Shown here one piece after another: positions 54,277-64,000 of a stretch of DNA of 64,000 nucleotides. The number at the start of each line of letters is the position of its first letter. The first letter of the stretch is position 1. Below the pieces are notes generated by a model. That model made no database searches. It saw nothing but the letters and a program-made list of their open reading frames with translations, and was not told where the DNA came from. A program made the position numbers and the translations under genes. The stretch is from Curvularia sp. ZM96 (Eukaryota; Ascomycota; Dothideomycetes; Pleosporales; Pleosporaceae): contig JAJGBQ010000003.1 of the NCBI GenBank assembly GCA_022457065.1, forward strand, positions 992,001 through 1,056,000. Reading direction: 5' to 3'.

Positions 54277-56038
54277 TTACTCGCTCTGGCTCATTGTTTC
54301 TGCCATGACCGCGCCTCTCTTCTCGTTCATGTGCGCGAAATCCCTGTATCGCTGCTCCTCATCCGACTTGCTGCTTCTGATCACCTGCCTATTCTCCTTG
54401 TTCAGACCCATGCAAAGTCTTGGTTTCTCAAAGAACATGGTATCGATCTGTTCCAGCGTCCGTCCCGAAGTTTCTACACCGAATATGTAAGTCAAAGGTA
54501 CGAAAGAGGCACAAACAACAGCCCAGATCCAGAAGTAGTGGCCCTGGATGTTGTCGAGACCGATGGGTGTGACCATTACGACAACAAAGTTGGACATCCA
54601 GTGTGAGAAGACACCGACGGCAGTAGCTTTGTTGCGAACGCGGAGGGGCTGGATCTCAGCAGAGTAGGACCAAGACACGGGCAAAATGCCGAGTGTAAAA
54701 CAATCCAGGTAGAGGAAGATGAACGCAACTGCGGCTGCAGCACTTGAGTAGCTGTTCTTGGCGAGACATCCGGCGATGATGGCCATGCAAACTGCGCAAC
54801 CAGCAGATGATCCAATCACCGACCATCGTCGGCCAATCTTATCGATGTAAAAGTATGGCGGCCAAGAGAAAATAGCGTATTGAGTGAAGGCAACTGAGGC
54901 TAGGATAAGCGACATGCTGGGCGTGTAGTCCAGATACTCTTGCAGGATGTAGGCGAGGTAGTAGCAAAGAGCCTGTGTAGAAGTCAGTTTCTAGTACTAA
55001 ATTCAAGGTTTACCAAGACTTACATTGATACCAGACCACTGGTTCATCATGTAGGGACCCATTCCAAGAACAACACGGTGCAAGTTTCGAGTCTTGGTGG
55101 CATTGGAGAAGACCTCTCCCCAGCTCGGCTCCTCCTCGCTACTCTCAGCTTCAATCGCGTCAAGAATTTCTTGTAGTTGCCCCAGCACTTCCTCATCGTC
55201 GATTGGCTTGTCCAACAATCGGCTTATGGTGTGTTTGGCCTGTGATACCATTAGCAACCTTTCTTACTTGCATGGATTGACTAAATATACCTCGTCGATT
55301 TTGCCCCGAGATGCCAGCCATCGTGGCGTCTCGCACAAGAAGGGGCAAAGCGCCAGAACCATGAGCGAAAAGAGAATTTGGCAAGCGACAGGGAACCGCC
55401 ATTGCAGCGAGCTGTTCGCATACAGCGTCGCAAAACATAACCAAGAAGCGATTGCAACACCGATAATAATGAGAGCGGATTGGACAACTAGCAGTGCGCC
55501 GCGGTTGCGCGCAGGCAGGGTCTCTGACTGCAGAATCGGCACCGCGACAGTTGAGAGTCCAACACCGATTCCACCGATAATACGGGAGACAAACATTTGC
55601 CTTTTAAGATGGGTACATCGTCAGCAAGTATCTCTTGTGTGCTTCCAGAAGAAAGGACGAACCAATACTCAAAGCTAGCTGTTTGTATCGCAGCTCCAAT
55701 CACAACAATGAGGTTGGCGAGCATAATCGAACGCTTGCGTCCAATCTTCTCACCATAGACGAAAGCGACAACAGCACCGAGCGCGCATCCGATGTCGTAA
55801 ATCGCCGTTACGAGTCCGGTCATAGTAGGGTCCGGGTTACCGAGAGTGTCCTTGAAGCGCTGGCCGCCGAGGATACCACCAAAGAGTCCTTGGTCATCTT
55901 GATAGATTGTCAGATTTCGAACCTCTAAACGCACGACTAGAAGAATGAAAACTCACATCCGAAGAGAAGAAAATCCAAACCAGACGTCAGGAGGATAATA
56001 GCAATGAGGCTTTTGCCCCTCAATTCTGTGAAACCCAT
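54277..56038 (-). CDS. MFS sugar-type transporter, 512 aa
   Basis: Five exons (56038-55957, 55897-55663, 55600-55291, 55239-55024, 54972-54277) give 512 residues with consistent phases. Twelve membrane segments are expected. Sugar-porter signatures are visible: FGYDQGLFGG in helix 1, GEKIGRKRS after helix 2, CETPRWLASRGK at the start of the central loop, NQWSGIN in helix 7, DKIGRRW after helix 8, and the closing FGVETSGRTLEQID. The substrate is probably a monosaccharide or a related polyol or acid, taken up with protons across the plasma membrane. It is convergent with the terpene cyclase gene (216 bp apart). Whether they are functionally linked is open. Confidence 0.92.
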
Positions 56039-56906
56039 GACGAAATACCCGTAAGTTCCTGCCAAACAGATCGGATCTACAGAACAGTATAGAAGGATGT
56101 TGGAGAATATGGATCAAAACCTCCTCTTTATATTCGGGACCCCATATTGATAAGCACCGGTACTTCCTATAGGAGCTTAATACACAAGCATCTTAGGCTA
56201 ACGTGATGGCAACACGGAGAAGGTCCGGGGAAAATGTGGGGATTGCGGAGAAGCCGCGGTAGACCAAGGTCTTGTGGAGAGGGGATTCCATGGGTTCTGA
56301 GCTAGAAACCCAATGATGATGCGTTAGTAGACTGGGCGTTCGTGCGGGGTTGCCAGATCGGGAATGCCGTATACTCGGGACAAGCAAGGTTCGCCAGTAA
56401 TGCAGCACCAACAGTAGTTGCATTGGTCGCCGGTCATGGACTTGAGGGCCTCTGTCTTTGCCTCAAATTTATTCTGTATTTGACTAGCTATATTGACTCT
56501 TGAAATACTCCTTTTTTCTAAAGAAAAGACGGAGAAAGAGTCGTGAGGAGGGCAGTAGCAAATCAAATGTGTTGAGCAGAGTTTAACTACACGGACGGGA
56601 AGAGAACAGACCATCAAGACTAAGCTCGGCTCATCCGGCGATTTTTGTGGGCCTTCACATGCGCTTGAGTTGTTATCTTACAGGACAGGGCGCCTTGTAC
56701 CTTCATTTTTCCACACGTGAGTTTCCACTGAAATAGAAACCTCACCGGGTTTCGATGATTTAGACTATCTACATGGTAAAATTCGTACCAACAGTAAGGT
56801 AATAAAGTCATGTGCATACATAGTATGTATGTATGCACGAGCCTCCTGTTCATGTTGTCCACTAAGCTTCCCTCCTTCCTACTCCAACATGCAGATCCAC
56901 TCCAAC
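56039..56906. other. Intergenic, no supported gene
   Basis: Upstream region of the transporter and 3' flank of the CUE gene. A minus-strand frame (56617-56324) contains several cysteines but has no splice or family support. Confidence 0.4.
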
Positions 56907-57467
56907 TTACTCCAACGCGTGTAGCATCTCCCTGGTCGCGCTTAGACTCTTGCTATCACCGTAAATGGCTGCAATCAGGCTTCCGTCGATCTTTGGAAAC
57001 TCGCGCTGGAGGATCTCGACGTTTTCATCGTCATCATCCTTTCTTCCTGCTGCTTCGTAACTTTGCATGACCTCGATTTGGTGAGAGCGTTCTTGTCCGG
57101 TAGGAAGCGCCATATCTGTAGCTGTACGGCGAGGTGGCAGACCAGGCGGGGCCTCTGCTTGGCCAGGATGAGATGACTGGCCTTGATAGGACTGCTGTGG
57201 AGTGTCCGGTTGATAATAAGATTGCTGAGAAGTGTCTTGAGGTTGAGCCTGCGTATGGGAGTTGTAAAATGGGTTTTGGCTAGTCTCTTGGCCCCATGGA
57301 GATGTATCCTGTGGCTGAGGAGGGTGTTGGCCGAGCGGGTTCGGTGGCGGCTGTTGAGCATATGGATTTTGAGACTGTGGTTGATGGGCTTGATATGGAT
57401 TATGGCTCTGGAAGCCTTGCTGGCTGGGCTGGTCTTGCCATGGGTTATCGGTGTTATTCGAAGCCAT
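56907..57467 (-). CDS. CUE-domain ubiquitin-binding protein, 186 aa
   Basis: Single exon from the ATG at 57467. Residues 1-110 are Gln/Pro/Asn/Ser-rich with repeated QNPY, SYYQ and QPQDT motifs, probably disordered. Residues about 144-186 form a CUE domain (VEILQREFPKIDGSLIAAI, ending MLHALE) placed at the very C-terminus. The FP dipeptide and the terminal Leu pair are the usual monoubiquitin-contact positions, although the common Met-Phe-Pro has Glu-Phe-Pro here. The probable role is as an adaptor in ubiquitin-dependent trafficking or degradation. No membrane segment is seen. Confidence 0.85.
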   Translation of the reverse strand: MASNNTDNPWQDQPSQQGFQSHNPYQAHQPQSQNPYAQQPPPNPLGQHPPQPQDTSPWGQETSQNPFYNSHTQAQPQDTSQQSYYQPDTPQQSYQGQSSHPGQAEAPPGLPPRRTATDMALPTGQERSHQIEVMQSYEAAGRKDDDDENVEILQREFPKIDGSLIAAIYGDSKSLSATREMLHALE

Positions 57468-58367
57468 GCTTGCGATGCTTGTGTGGTTAAAGGTAGCTTG
57501 AAGGACTGAGATGTTTGAAATTTGTTCCTGGGAGGTGGCTATAAGGACAGGGTATCTCTGCGGCTGAGGGGTTGTTGACGAGTGCTAAGTGAGGCGCGGT
57601 AGAGGATGACGTATACCCGTTGCGCGCACGTACCCATTGCCCCGCTTCAGACTTCGCCTTGCGGACAGGAACTTGCTGACACGCTATCTACACGGAGATC
57701 TAAGTGGCCAAATAGTTGCCCTTTTAGATTCGCATGTAAAGATGGTTGTTGGTTCGCTTAGCCGGAGAAAGTTGACACTTCTTGTGGCTTAGAGTATCCT
57801 CTTTGTGTAATAAAACGGCAGCCCACACTAGACAGAGTCGACATTGCAATATGCAAATCAACCTTTTCATGTTCTAATAAGAAGCCGCTGTAATGCATAT
57901 GTGCGAATCAGTGAAGGAGACAAACGATCGCAGGCAAACGCCAAGCCGGTATGTCACGAAAAACGCCTGCGCCTCAAATACATGCGGATACTGCAGACTG
58001 TGGTAGAGGTCCCTGGATCAATACTGGCTGAATATGAAACCGAGGAAGCATGTTCCGTCTAGCTCGTGGCGGCAACATTTGTTAAGATGTTCTTGCTATT
58101 CAATCATGCACATCAATGTCTCAAATCACCAACAGCGTCTGGTTTCATTCTTTCGAGTACACAAGCATCAGGGAAAGTGCGGGAAGCAGTTTTGCCCTTC
58201 TTAGTTGATGTCATGATACCTAGCGAGCGTACATATTTGGTATCATCTCATCCTGACCAGACTAACGAGTGTCGCATAGAGAAAAGATTCCTCAAAACCA
58301 TAACGACATTCCTCTCCAATGCTCCTTGAGATATGCTGCCTTCTCTTCCCTACAGCTAAATCTCTTA
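57468..58367. other. Intergenic, no supported gene
   Basis: Upstream region of the CUE gene and 3' flank of the next minus-strand gene. Only short frames are present. Confidence 0.4.
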
Positions 58368-59081
58368 CTAGCGACGGAAGTTAGCCTTGATACCCCGCGC
58401 CATGTCGTTGAAGCCAAAGTCTGCCAGGTTGTTGATTCCAGGCGCAACAACATCAAGCTGTGATCCGCCAAAGCAGTTGGCATTTCTGAGTAGTATTAGC
58501 ATTTTGAGCAATACAAGCATGTACAAAATATGTGGACGTACGAGAAGATTGTGATAATGGAAGACCCAAATAGTGGATAGATAGAGCTGATTTTTCCCGC
58601 AATCTCAGGTCGCAGTACATCTGTGAAGTAGTTAGTATATTGAACCTAGAAGGTTGATTCTATTAAGCCCTCTGGAGCCTGAAACAGCATGCAGTTATTC
58701 TGCTTGTCATTGTTGAGAGCTGCGCGGGTACTTACAGCAGCCATTGTCTGCCGGAATATGCATTTCTACGCACTGTCCGGCCTTGTTTGCGTCGGTGCAG
58801 ACTAAATACGAATTTCATATTAGCATGTTTCGAAGACAGCAACAGAAGAACGAGAGTATAGTCACTGCTTGTGTTCTATGTGAGGTATCTGCAATTGAAA
58901 GCGTGATAACTGTAAACCATCGACGAGTCATCACCCCAGTGCTTGGGCAATACGTACGGAGAACCTCAGTACGAATCTGGCGCTCGACATTCTTTGATAT
59001 CTGAAGCTCGACGTTCTTTGTAGGAGATGCTGAGACACCAAGAACTACAGCGAGAACAGTGGTGATGGTGAAGAAACGCAT
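58368..59081 (-). pseudogene. Small secreted cysteine protein, apparently frameshifted
   Basis: Four exons are recognisable: 59081-58958, 58801-58736, 58621-58542 and 58485-58368. Exon 1 encodes a signal peptide (RFFTITTVLAVVLGVSA). Exons 2-4 encode a compact domain with four cysteines (CTDA, QCVE, NGC, NANCFGG) ending in LADFGFNDMARGIKANFRR, reminiscent of beta/gamma-crystallin-like small secreted fungal proteins. Exon 3 starts in one frame (IAGKISSIYPLFGSS) but its natural continuation (IITIFS, joining NANC) is in the next frame. One extra base in a GGG run (58559-58561, plus strand) accounts for this. It is either a real pseudogene, a sequencing error, or a splice form I have not seen. Likely an apoplastic protein or effector-like by class; function unknown. 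Confidence 0.6.
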
Positions 59082-60818
59082 TTTCAAGGTAGAGGTAGCG
59101 TGAGAAGGCTGAGGCTTTGTATGCTGTGGAATTGTAATGAGGATATCGAAACCGAGAGGTCTCTGACAGTAGCTTTATATATTGTAGATATTTGATTTGG
59201 TTGTTAGATACTGCTTTGCCCGTACATACCTCACCGGCATGGCTGTATTCTTCCGACTCTCTCATATTGTCTGTGGTATAGTTGCATGATTCTCAGCTGA
59301 AGTTGTGGTATGCCTAACTTGGCGTCCCTTTCCAGGACTGAATTTTGACCATCCATATTCCTGTATCGGTTAGATATCAACATTCGCGCCGGTGTAACAT
59401 ACGGAACATTATGTGCTGGTACATATCGATGCGACTTGGCGATTACTAAAGACAGGTCATTCAGTTATTAGTGGAAATGTAAGCGCTATGTAGGGATGGT
59501 GAGCCATTCGCGTGGGTCGCGGCATCTTGGCGTGCAAAACCATTTTGGCAATCCATGTCATCTCGTAAGGTAGCTGCAGCCAAGGGTATCGATATATGAT
59601 GTCTAAATCTAGGAACCATGCTCAACAAATAGGAGTCTGCAAGCGATGTCCTATTCGCACTAGATATCCATGGAGTAAGCACTACCTAACTACGTATTAC
59701 CTTTTTCACTTCTGTGCTGTACGCACTACCCTTGGGGGCCAATTCCCTATTGAATTGTGACACCTCTTGAGATAAACAACGATTTTAGTTGAGTAGCTGG
59801 CAGTTCTCGCTCAATTTTTTTTGTTTTGATCATTCCGGTGGTGTGTTTCTCTGTCTGACATTATAGCAACATGAATAGCTACGGACATTTTGTAGATTGA
59901 TCTGTTAAGCTACTAGCATTCTTTATAGCTTCATAAATAAAACAACCGAGGCCAAAGTACTAGAGTGTCAATTGGGCCTGACAGCAAGGCTTGCACCGGG
60001 TCTACAAGAAGACAATCGACCCAGTTGTGCTTATTGAGTTGATGAGTCGATCAACAATGTGGTCAGGGTCAAGTAAGCCATGCATACAAACACTGGAAAA
60101 AAGAAAACAGATGCCAATTTGCCAAGTATTGATATTGTCTCATCTATGATCCATGTCTACAACGGCAGCCTAGCTTGCTCTCATGGACTAGAAATGCGGC
60201 CACAATGGGGTCTCGTGAGATTTGTGCAAGTCAGCGGGACATATCATGAGCAAGTTTACGATATCGAACTCAGTTGACACGACGTCCTCCTTGAAGGTAT
60301 GCATAGTTAGAGGGGCGTGGAAGGAATATGCACCGGGACTAAAGACTTCGCCGCTCAGCTCAAGTCCCTCAGGCCAACCGTCAGCGAGAAGCGCCAACAG
60401 CTTAGTACTGTCTTCATGGGTCAGTAAAGCCTGTTCATCCGTGAAGAGCCTGATACAAATGATTCTACCAAATATCTGACTCTTTGCTTGCCCTACCACA
60501 CCTCAGTCACGTGTGACAGCAGTGACGAAAGTGCCCACAACCCCCCTTGCTCCTCACCCACCAATCGTATCCCAACCACCAGAAACAAGAATCCTTTGCA
60601 CATCACTACGAAACACACCCAAAAACACCGCAAATCGGTCCGAACAAGACCCAAATCCTTGCGGACAATGTTGATCACTACCTATCACAAGGGAAAAAAC
60701 AGAACAACGTTTCCTACACAGAACACATGAATTAACTATCTGCCCTTCTACTTCGGGGGTATCTGTATATTCTATCCATCCATCCATCCACCTCTCACTC
60801 ACATCCTCTCCTCTACCA
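59082..60818. other. Intergenic, no supported gene
   Basis: No convincing frame. A minus-strand open stretch at 60499-60188 lacks an ATG and any motif. A TCCA microsatellite lies at about 60775-60791. Confidence 0.4.
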
Positions 60819-61406
60819 CTACTGTAGCTGCTTCGCCAACGCATCCACCTGTCCCAAAAGCCCCTTATCCGCACTTCCGGAATTATCTGCAACCTTGCCC
60901 CTAAGATGGTCCACCTGTAGCCCCGGGTCGGTTGGCGGTGTTCCCCTCGCCGTCTCAATCCTCGAAACCTGCATTTCGAGGAAAAACTTCGGCGCCTTGA
61001 TAAGTCCAACCTGGGCACTTCCTTTACTGCGCAGCGCGGCTTCAGTAGCGAGATAGACGTTGAGGGCGTCTTTGAAGGCGTCGAGATTGGATTCTGCGAG
61101 GGGCTCGGCAGTTTCAAAGAGCTCGAGGGCGAAAGCCATTGGGGATTTGCCGGATGTGGCAAAGTTGATTTTGGAAAAGGTTTGCCCGCCAGAGGTGACG
61201 TCGGGGACGCCGTCGATTGTTTTGGCGTTGGCGTCGCATTTGACGCTGGCTTGGATTTGGTTGACGACGTCGCTGGTTTCCGCGGGTAGCTGCTCGTTAC
61301 CGACGATGAAGCACGGTTTGGCTTGACGGGGGGCCAGGTCCATTGCGGGCAGGGCGCTGGCGAGGCTGCCAAAGAGCGCAAGCGTGGTGAGGACGTTGAC
61401 GTGCAT
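60819..61406 (-). CDS. Small secreted protein, 195 aa, unknown function
   Basis: Single exon from the ATG at 61406. Residues 1-19 are a clear signal peptide (VLTTLALFGSLASALP), and APRQ at 25-28 could be a pro-region or processing site. Only two cysteines follow (C32 and C57), probably one disulfide. The mature protein (FIVGNEQLPAETSDVV to the C-terminus) looks mixed alpha/beta with a helical C-terminal half rich in Ala, Leu and Glu. No catalytic motif, glycosidase signature or membrane anchor is visible. I do not recognise the family by name. Confidence 0.8.
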   Translation of the reverse strand: MHVNVLTTLALFGSLASALPAMDLAPRQAKPCFIVGNEQLPAETSDVVNQIQASVKCDANAKTIDGVPDVTSGGQTFSKINFATSGKSPMAFALELFETAEPLAESNLDAFKDALNVYLATEAALRSKGSAQVGLIKAPKFFLEMQVSRIETARGTPPTDPGLQVDHLRGKVADNSGSADKGLLGQVDALAKQLQ

Positions 61407-62672
61407 TTTTTTTTAATTCTTTAGAAAAAGAGAAGTCGTTTGTAGATAAAAGTATATAAAGAATAAAATAGTCTTAGTTATACCGAAAATAACAAAGATA
61501 TAAAGAATGGAAGCTTAAGCCCTAGCCGGAGGGTAGTAACGACTGGAAAAAAATAACGAAGAGAGAGAGATGGATAGATAGACACAGTGATTATATCAAA
61601 ACACTGAAGCAAGAAAAAGATCATCGAACATCCTTAATCCCTACTCTTATATACAAACAATCAGCACCTTAACAAAGGCTTGCTATTGCCTAAGCGCGCG
61701 AGAAAAACGGATAACAAGGCACGCAAAAAACCTCCTGTCCCTGTATCATCGAGGGCCCGTTGACACACACGCTTCTGACGTTTGAGTCTCGCGACATTCC
61801 GGGTTTGAGACCAACGGCTCAACCCCACCCCAGTGGTTCGCTTATCCTTCCACTGCCTGTGCCAAGAGTCCCATTGTATACCCTGTCGCCGAACAGAATC
61901 GGTTTCCGCACCAATAGAAATGTTCATGCCTTGTTCGATGCCTCCAGAAACGGGCAAGGCACTTTTTTGCATGCGAAACTTGTATGCCTCGGCGGCCTGG
62001 TGTTTAGAGGAGAGGGGGAAAGGGTCGGGTAGACGGCTGTAGTGCCTCAATGCTACAAGGCCACATGCGGGATAGCTTGTAAGATTGCTGTGTGAGGTTT
62101 GGCAAGAAGGAGCATCGCATATATGTTTTTGTGCTCGTGGCAAGGCGGATGGTGGCTTGGATGTGAGAGATGTGGCGTCGGAATGCTCCAAGAGTGGGCG
62201 GCAGGCACAAGTGTGGAGATGAAAGATAATGCGCCGTCTTAATACATCAGTGTATCCTTACCGTTGTTCATTTTGGTACGCACAAGCAACTGAACCCCGA
62301 GCATCTATCACACACGTGTATTGCAGACGACTGATCAAATCTTCTTCACTACACAATACCTCAACCAATACACCACATCATTCACACTGGTATCAGTCAT
62401 GCGCACAATCCCAACCCTCGGTTCGCGGTTAATGGGTCCTGTGCTCAAGAGAACGCCGCCATCCAAGTGTCCATCTATGCATATAACGCGCCCCTGCTGC
62501 GTTTCAGCCCGATGCCCAAGTGCGCCATGCTGGATGTGAAGGTGCATATAAGCCCTTGAAAAGTATAAAAAGCTGACAAAGGAAAAACGGGAACCCGCTG
62601 AAGCAATGCTAGCATGCTGTAAAACCACTTTTGAAATCCAAAAGAATGCAAGAAGGTATAAACGAATTAGAA
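61407..62672. other. Intergenic, no supported gene
   Basis: 61430-61660 is AT-rich promoter-like sequence of the secreted-protein gene. A long minus-strand frame at 62191-61661 lacks an ATG start and has overlapping open frames on the other strand. I regard it as chance. Confidence 0.4.
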
Positions 62673-64000
62673 CTAAACTGCAGTTGTCACGGGACTCTGC
62701 GCAGACCGCTCCACGTGCTCATCAATGGGACTCTTAGCTTTGGTGGCAAGCTGGTCGTCGGGCGCTCGTTGGTGCGGTGTTGACTCTTCGGCAATATCGC
62801 TCATGTCCGACGGGGCACTATCCGAGTCGGACTCTTCGATCTTGTACGATTCACGGAAGTTCGCGGGGGTAATTGTCTGAGATGATACATGTCGCTGCCT
62901 TGTCGTGTCTGCGGATAGCTTTCGTACGGCAAAGGGGTCGTTGTTGTCGCTTCCTGGAGACCATACAGTTGCCCCGGCACCACTGCTAGCAACACTGCCG
63001 TCTCTTTCATCCGCAGACGCTGCCTCGGCTGCATCCTGGAGCTGCTTCTTAGTCTTGAGTCGCTCCTCTGCTGTCATGTTCTGCCAGTCAGAACCAAACT
63101 GAATGACAGATGCTTTTTTGCCGTGGACAGTGAAGCTACCCTTGCCACGTGCCAATCCCTCACTTTCAGTGGTGTCGCTGGTAATTGTCGATGCAGAATC
63201 CCTGCTCTTGTGACCACGACGGTGTGATGAGCTACCACGAGACTCCCGAAGAGTGCGGTGTAAGCTTCTTCTCTGTCTATTATGGGACCTAGGCGAGCCT
63301 GCCAAAGCAGCAAGTGCTTGATCGCCGTCGGAATCAAGGACAGCCTCAGGTCGAGCTGTGTCGCTAGGCGATATCTCTAGTGACTTGGGGTCCGAGTCTG
63401 CCACCTCGCCGGGAGGTGGAGTGGCGTACTGAGACCCGTTCTCAGAATCAGAATCAGAATCGGACTCTGCCGTGCCATCACCTGTAGTTGATATGGAAGG
63501 TCGATGACCAGCAATGTATGATGGAGACCGCGCAGAAGAGCTTGCGAACGAACTTCGACGGTCTGATGTTGTGGGGCTTATTGACAATGGTGCCGCATGG
63601 AAATGACCAGATGGTTCGTTGGGGCTGGATTGCCGGGACGTCTCTGGTGGCGTTTTGAATGCATCTTCTCCTCCAAACTCAGTTTCCTTTGATGACTTGG
63701 TTCCTGGTCGAATCGACAAGCCAGGCGACGGTGGTGGCTTGTTTCCGCTGGTCAGTGAACTAGTCTTGGAAGTCAACCTCGATAAGCCATTAACTTTGGG
63801 TGCTCTGTGAGATTGCTGAGGGGAAGGCTGCGGCTGGTGGGTTTCTGGAGATCGATCGGGCTGTATTTGTCTGTCCAATGCTCCTTGCCTTTCGTCCTCC
63901 AACTCCTGGGCCAGGATATCACGATGGCACTTCATCCGCCAGATCTCGATGCGGGTCCACTTTAGTTTAGCCGACAAACGCCCTGCGGCGTGGATAATAA
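62673..64000 (-). CDS. C-terminal part of a large Ser/Asp-rich hypothetical protein (5' end outside window)
   Basis: The frame is open from the right edge to a TAA at 62673, giving at least 440 residues. The visible start (AGRLSAKLKWTRIEIWRMK, then CHRDILAQELEDERQ) is a conserved-looking helical, basic/aromatic segment, probably the end of a folded domain. The remainder is low in complexity: Ser/Pro/Thr-rich, an acidic ESDSDSDSENGS run, Arg/His/Ser-rich RGSSSHRRGHKSRDS, and a short ordered island (FTVHGKKASVIQFGSDWQNMTAEERLKTKKQLQDAAEAA). No intron is needed in this part. Function cannot be assigned without the N-terminus. Confidence 0.75.
   Translation of the reverse strand, partial: IIHAAGRLSAKLKWTRIEIWRMKCHRDILAQELEDERQGALDRQIQPDRSPETHQPQPSPQQSHRAPKVNGLSRLTSKTSSLTSGNKPPPSPGLSIRPGTKSSKETEFGGEDAFKTPPETSRQSSPNEPSGHFHAAPLSISPTTSDRRSSFASSSARSPSYIAGHRPSISTTGDGTAESDSDSDSENGSQYATPPPGEVADSDPKSLEISPSDTARPEAVLDSDGDQALAALAGSPRSHNRQRRSLHRTLRESRGSSSHRRGHKSRDSASTITSDTTESEGLARGKGSFTVHGKKASVIQFGSDWQNMTAEERLKTKKQLQDAAEAASADERDGSVASSGAGATVWSPGSDNNDPFAVRKLSADTTRQRHVSSQTITPANFRESYKIEESDSDSAPSDMSDIAEESTPHQRAPDDQLATKAKSPIDEHVERSAQSPVTTAV

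Noticed and set aside
60188..60499. 103-codon minus-strand open frame
   Set aside because: It starts only at GTG, is short, has no motif, and the opposite strand is also open.
61661..62191. 176-codon minus-strand open frame
   Set aside because: No ATG at the start, no domain, overlapping frames on the plus strand, no splice support.

Overview
The window is nuclear DNA of a filamentous ascomycete. Genes lie on both strands without operons. They are split by short introns (about 47-75 nt, GT-AG with GCTAAC/GCTAAT-like branch points), and the recognisable proteins (Snx4, Mdm38/LETM1, Msh2, Ist1, GH43, AstC-like cyclase, Fot1-like transposase) are of Pezizomycotina type. Dothideomycetes/Pleosporales is my best guess but is an inference.

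Layout. 1-950: two degenerate minisatellites. 950-6177: housekeeping block of sorting nexin Snx4 (-), a mitochondrial-type adenylate kinase (-) and, divergently, the LETM1 protein Mdm38 (+). 6178-13660: gene-poor, with an AT-rich stretch that looks RIP-degraded, a doubtful Pro/Tyr/Gly-rich locus, an acidic multi-exon hypothetical gene (-) and a 246-aa acidic hypothetical gene (+). 13661-21991: an F-box gene (-) split by a 6,570-bp Ty1/copia retrotransposon with identical 120-bp LTRs, a 5-bp target duplication (AAAAG) and one uninterrupted gag-pol frame. 24557-26003: a class V aminotransferase with a GC-AG intron. 26355-28183: an intact Fot1/pogo DNA transposon with 45-bp terminal inverted repeats. 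28960-30591: secreted GH43 glycosidase. 33953-36442: an 829-aa disordered protein, flanked by about 3.4 and 4.0 kb without convincing genes. 40446-41686: a membrane-anchored coiled-coil/zinc-finger-like protein. 42792: intron-containing tRNA-Lys(CTT). 44957-46359: class II O-methyltransferase. 46875-49721: MSH2, with paired MluI cell-cycle boxes in its promoter, convergent with IST1 (49978-51069). 52547-56038: a HAD/class II terpene cyclase fusion of the AstC (drimane) type, convergent with an MFS sugar-type transporter. 56907-61406: a CUE-domain protein and two secreted-protein genes, one apparently frameshifted. 62673-64000: the 3' end of a large Ser-rich hypothetical gene that runs off the right edge.

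Most unusual feature. Between integrase and reverse transcriptase the copia polyprotein carries five consecutive cysteine modules (about 230 residues) that follow the fungal Zn2Cys6 binuclear-cluster spacing. The element also has a primer-binding site complementary to the anticodon arm of initiator tRNA-Met, suggesting half-tRNA priming. Identical LTRs, an open frame and a target gene whose frame is restored exactly by removing the element indicate a very recent insertion.

Other points of interest are the AstC-like cyclase, whose HAD domain departs from the usual DxD motif, the MCB palindrome upstream of MSH2, and the frameshifted secreted protein.
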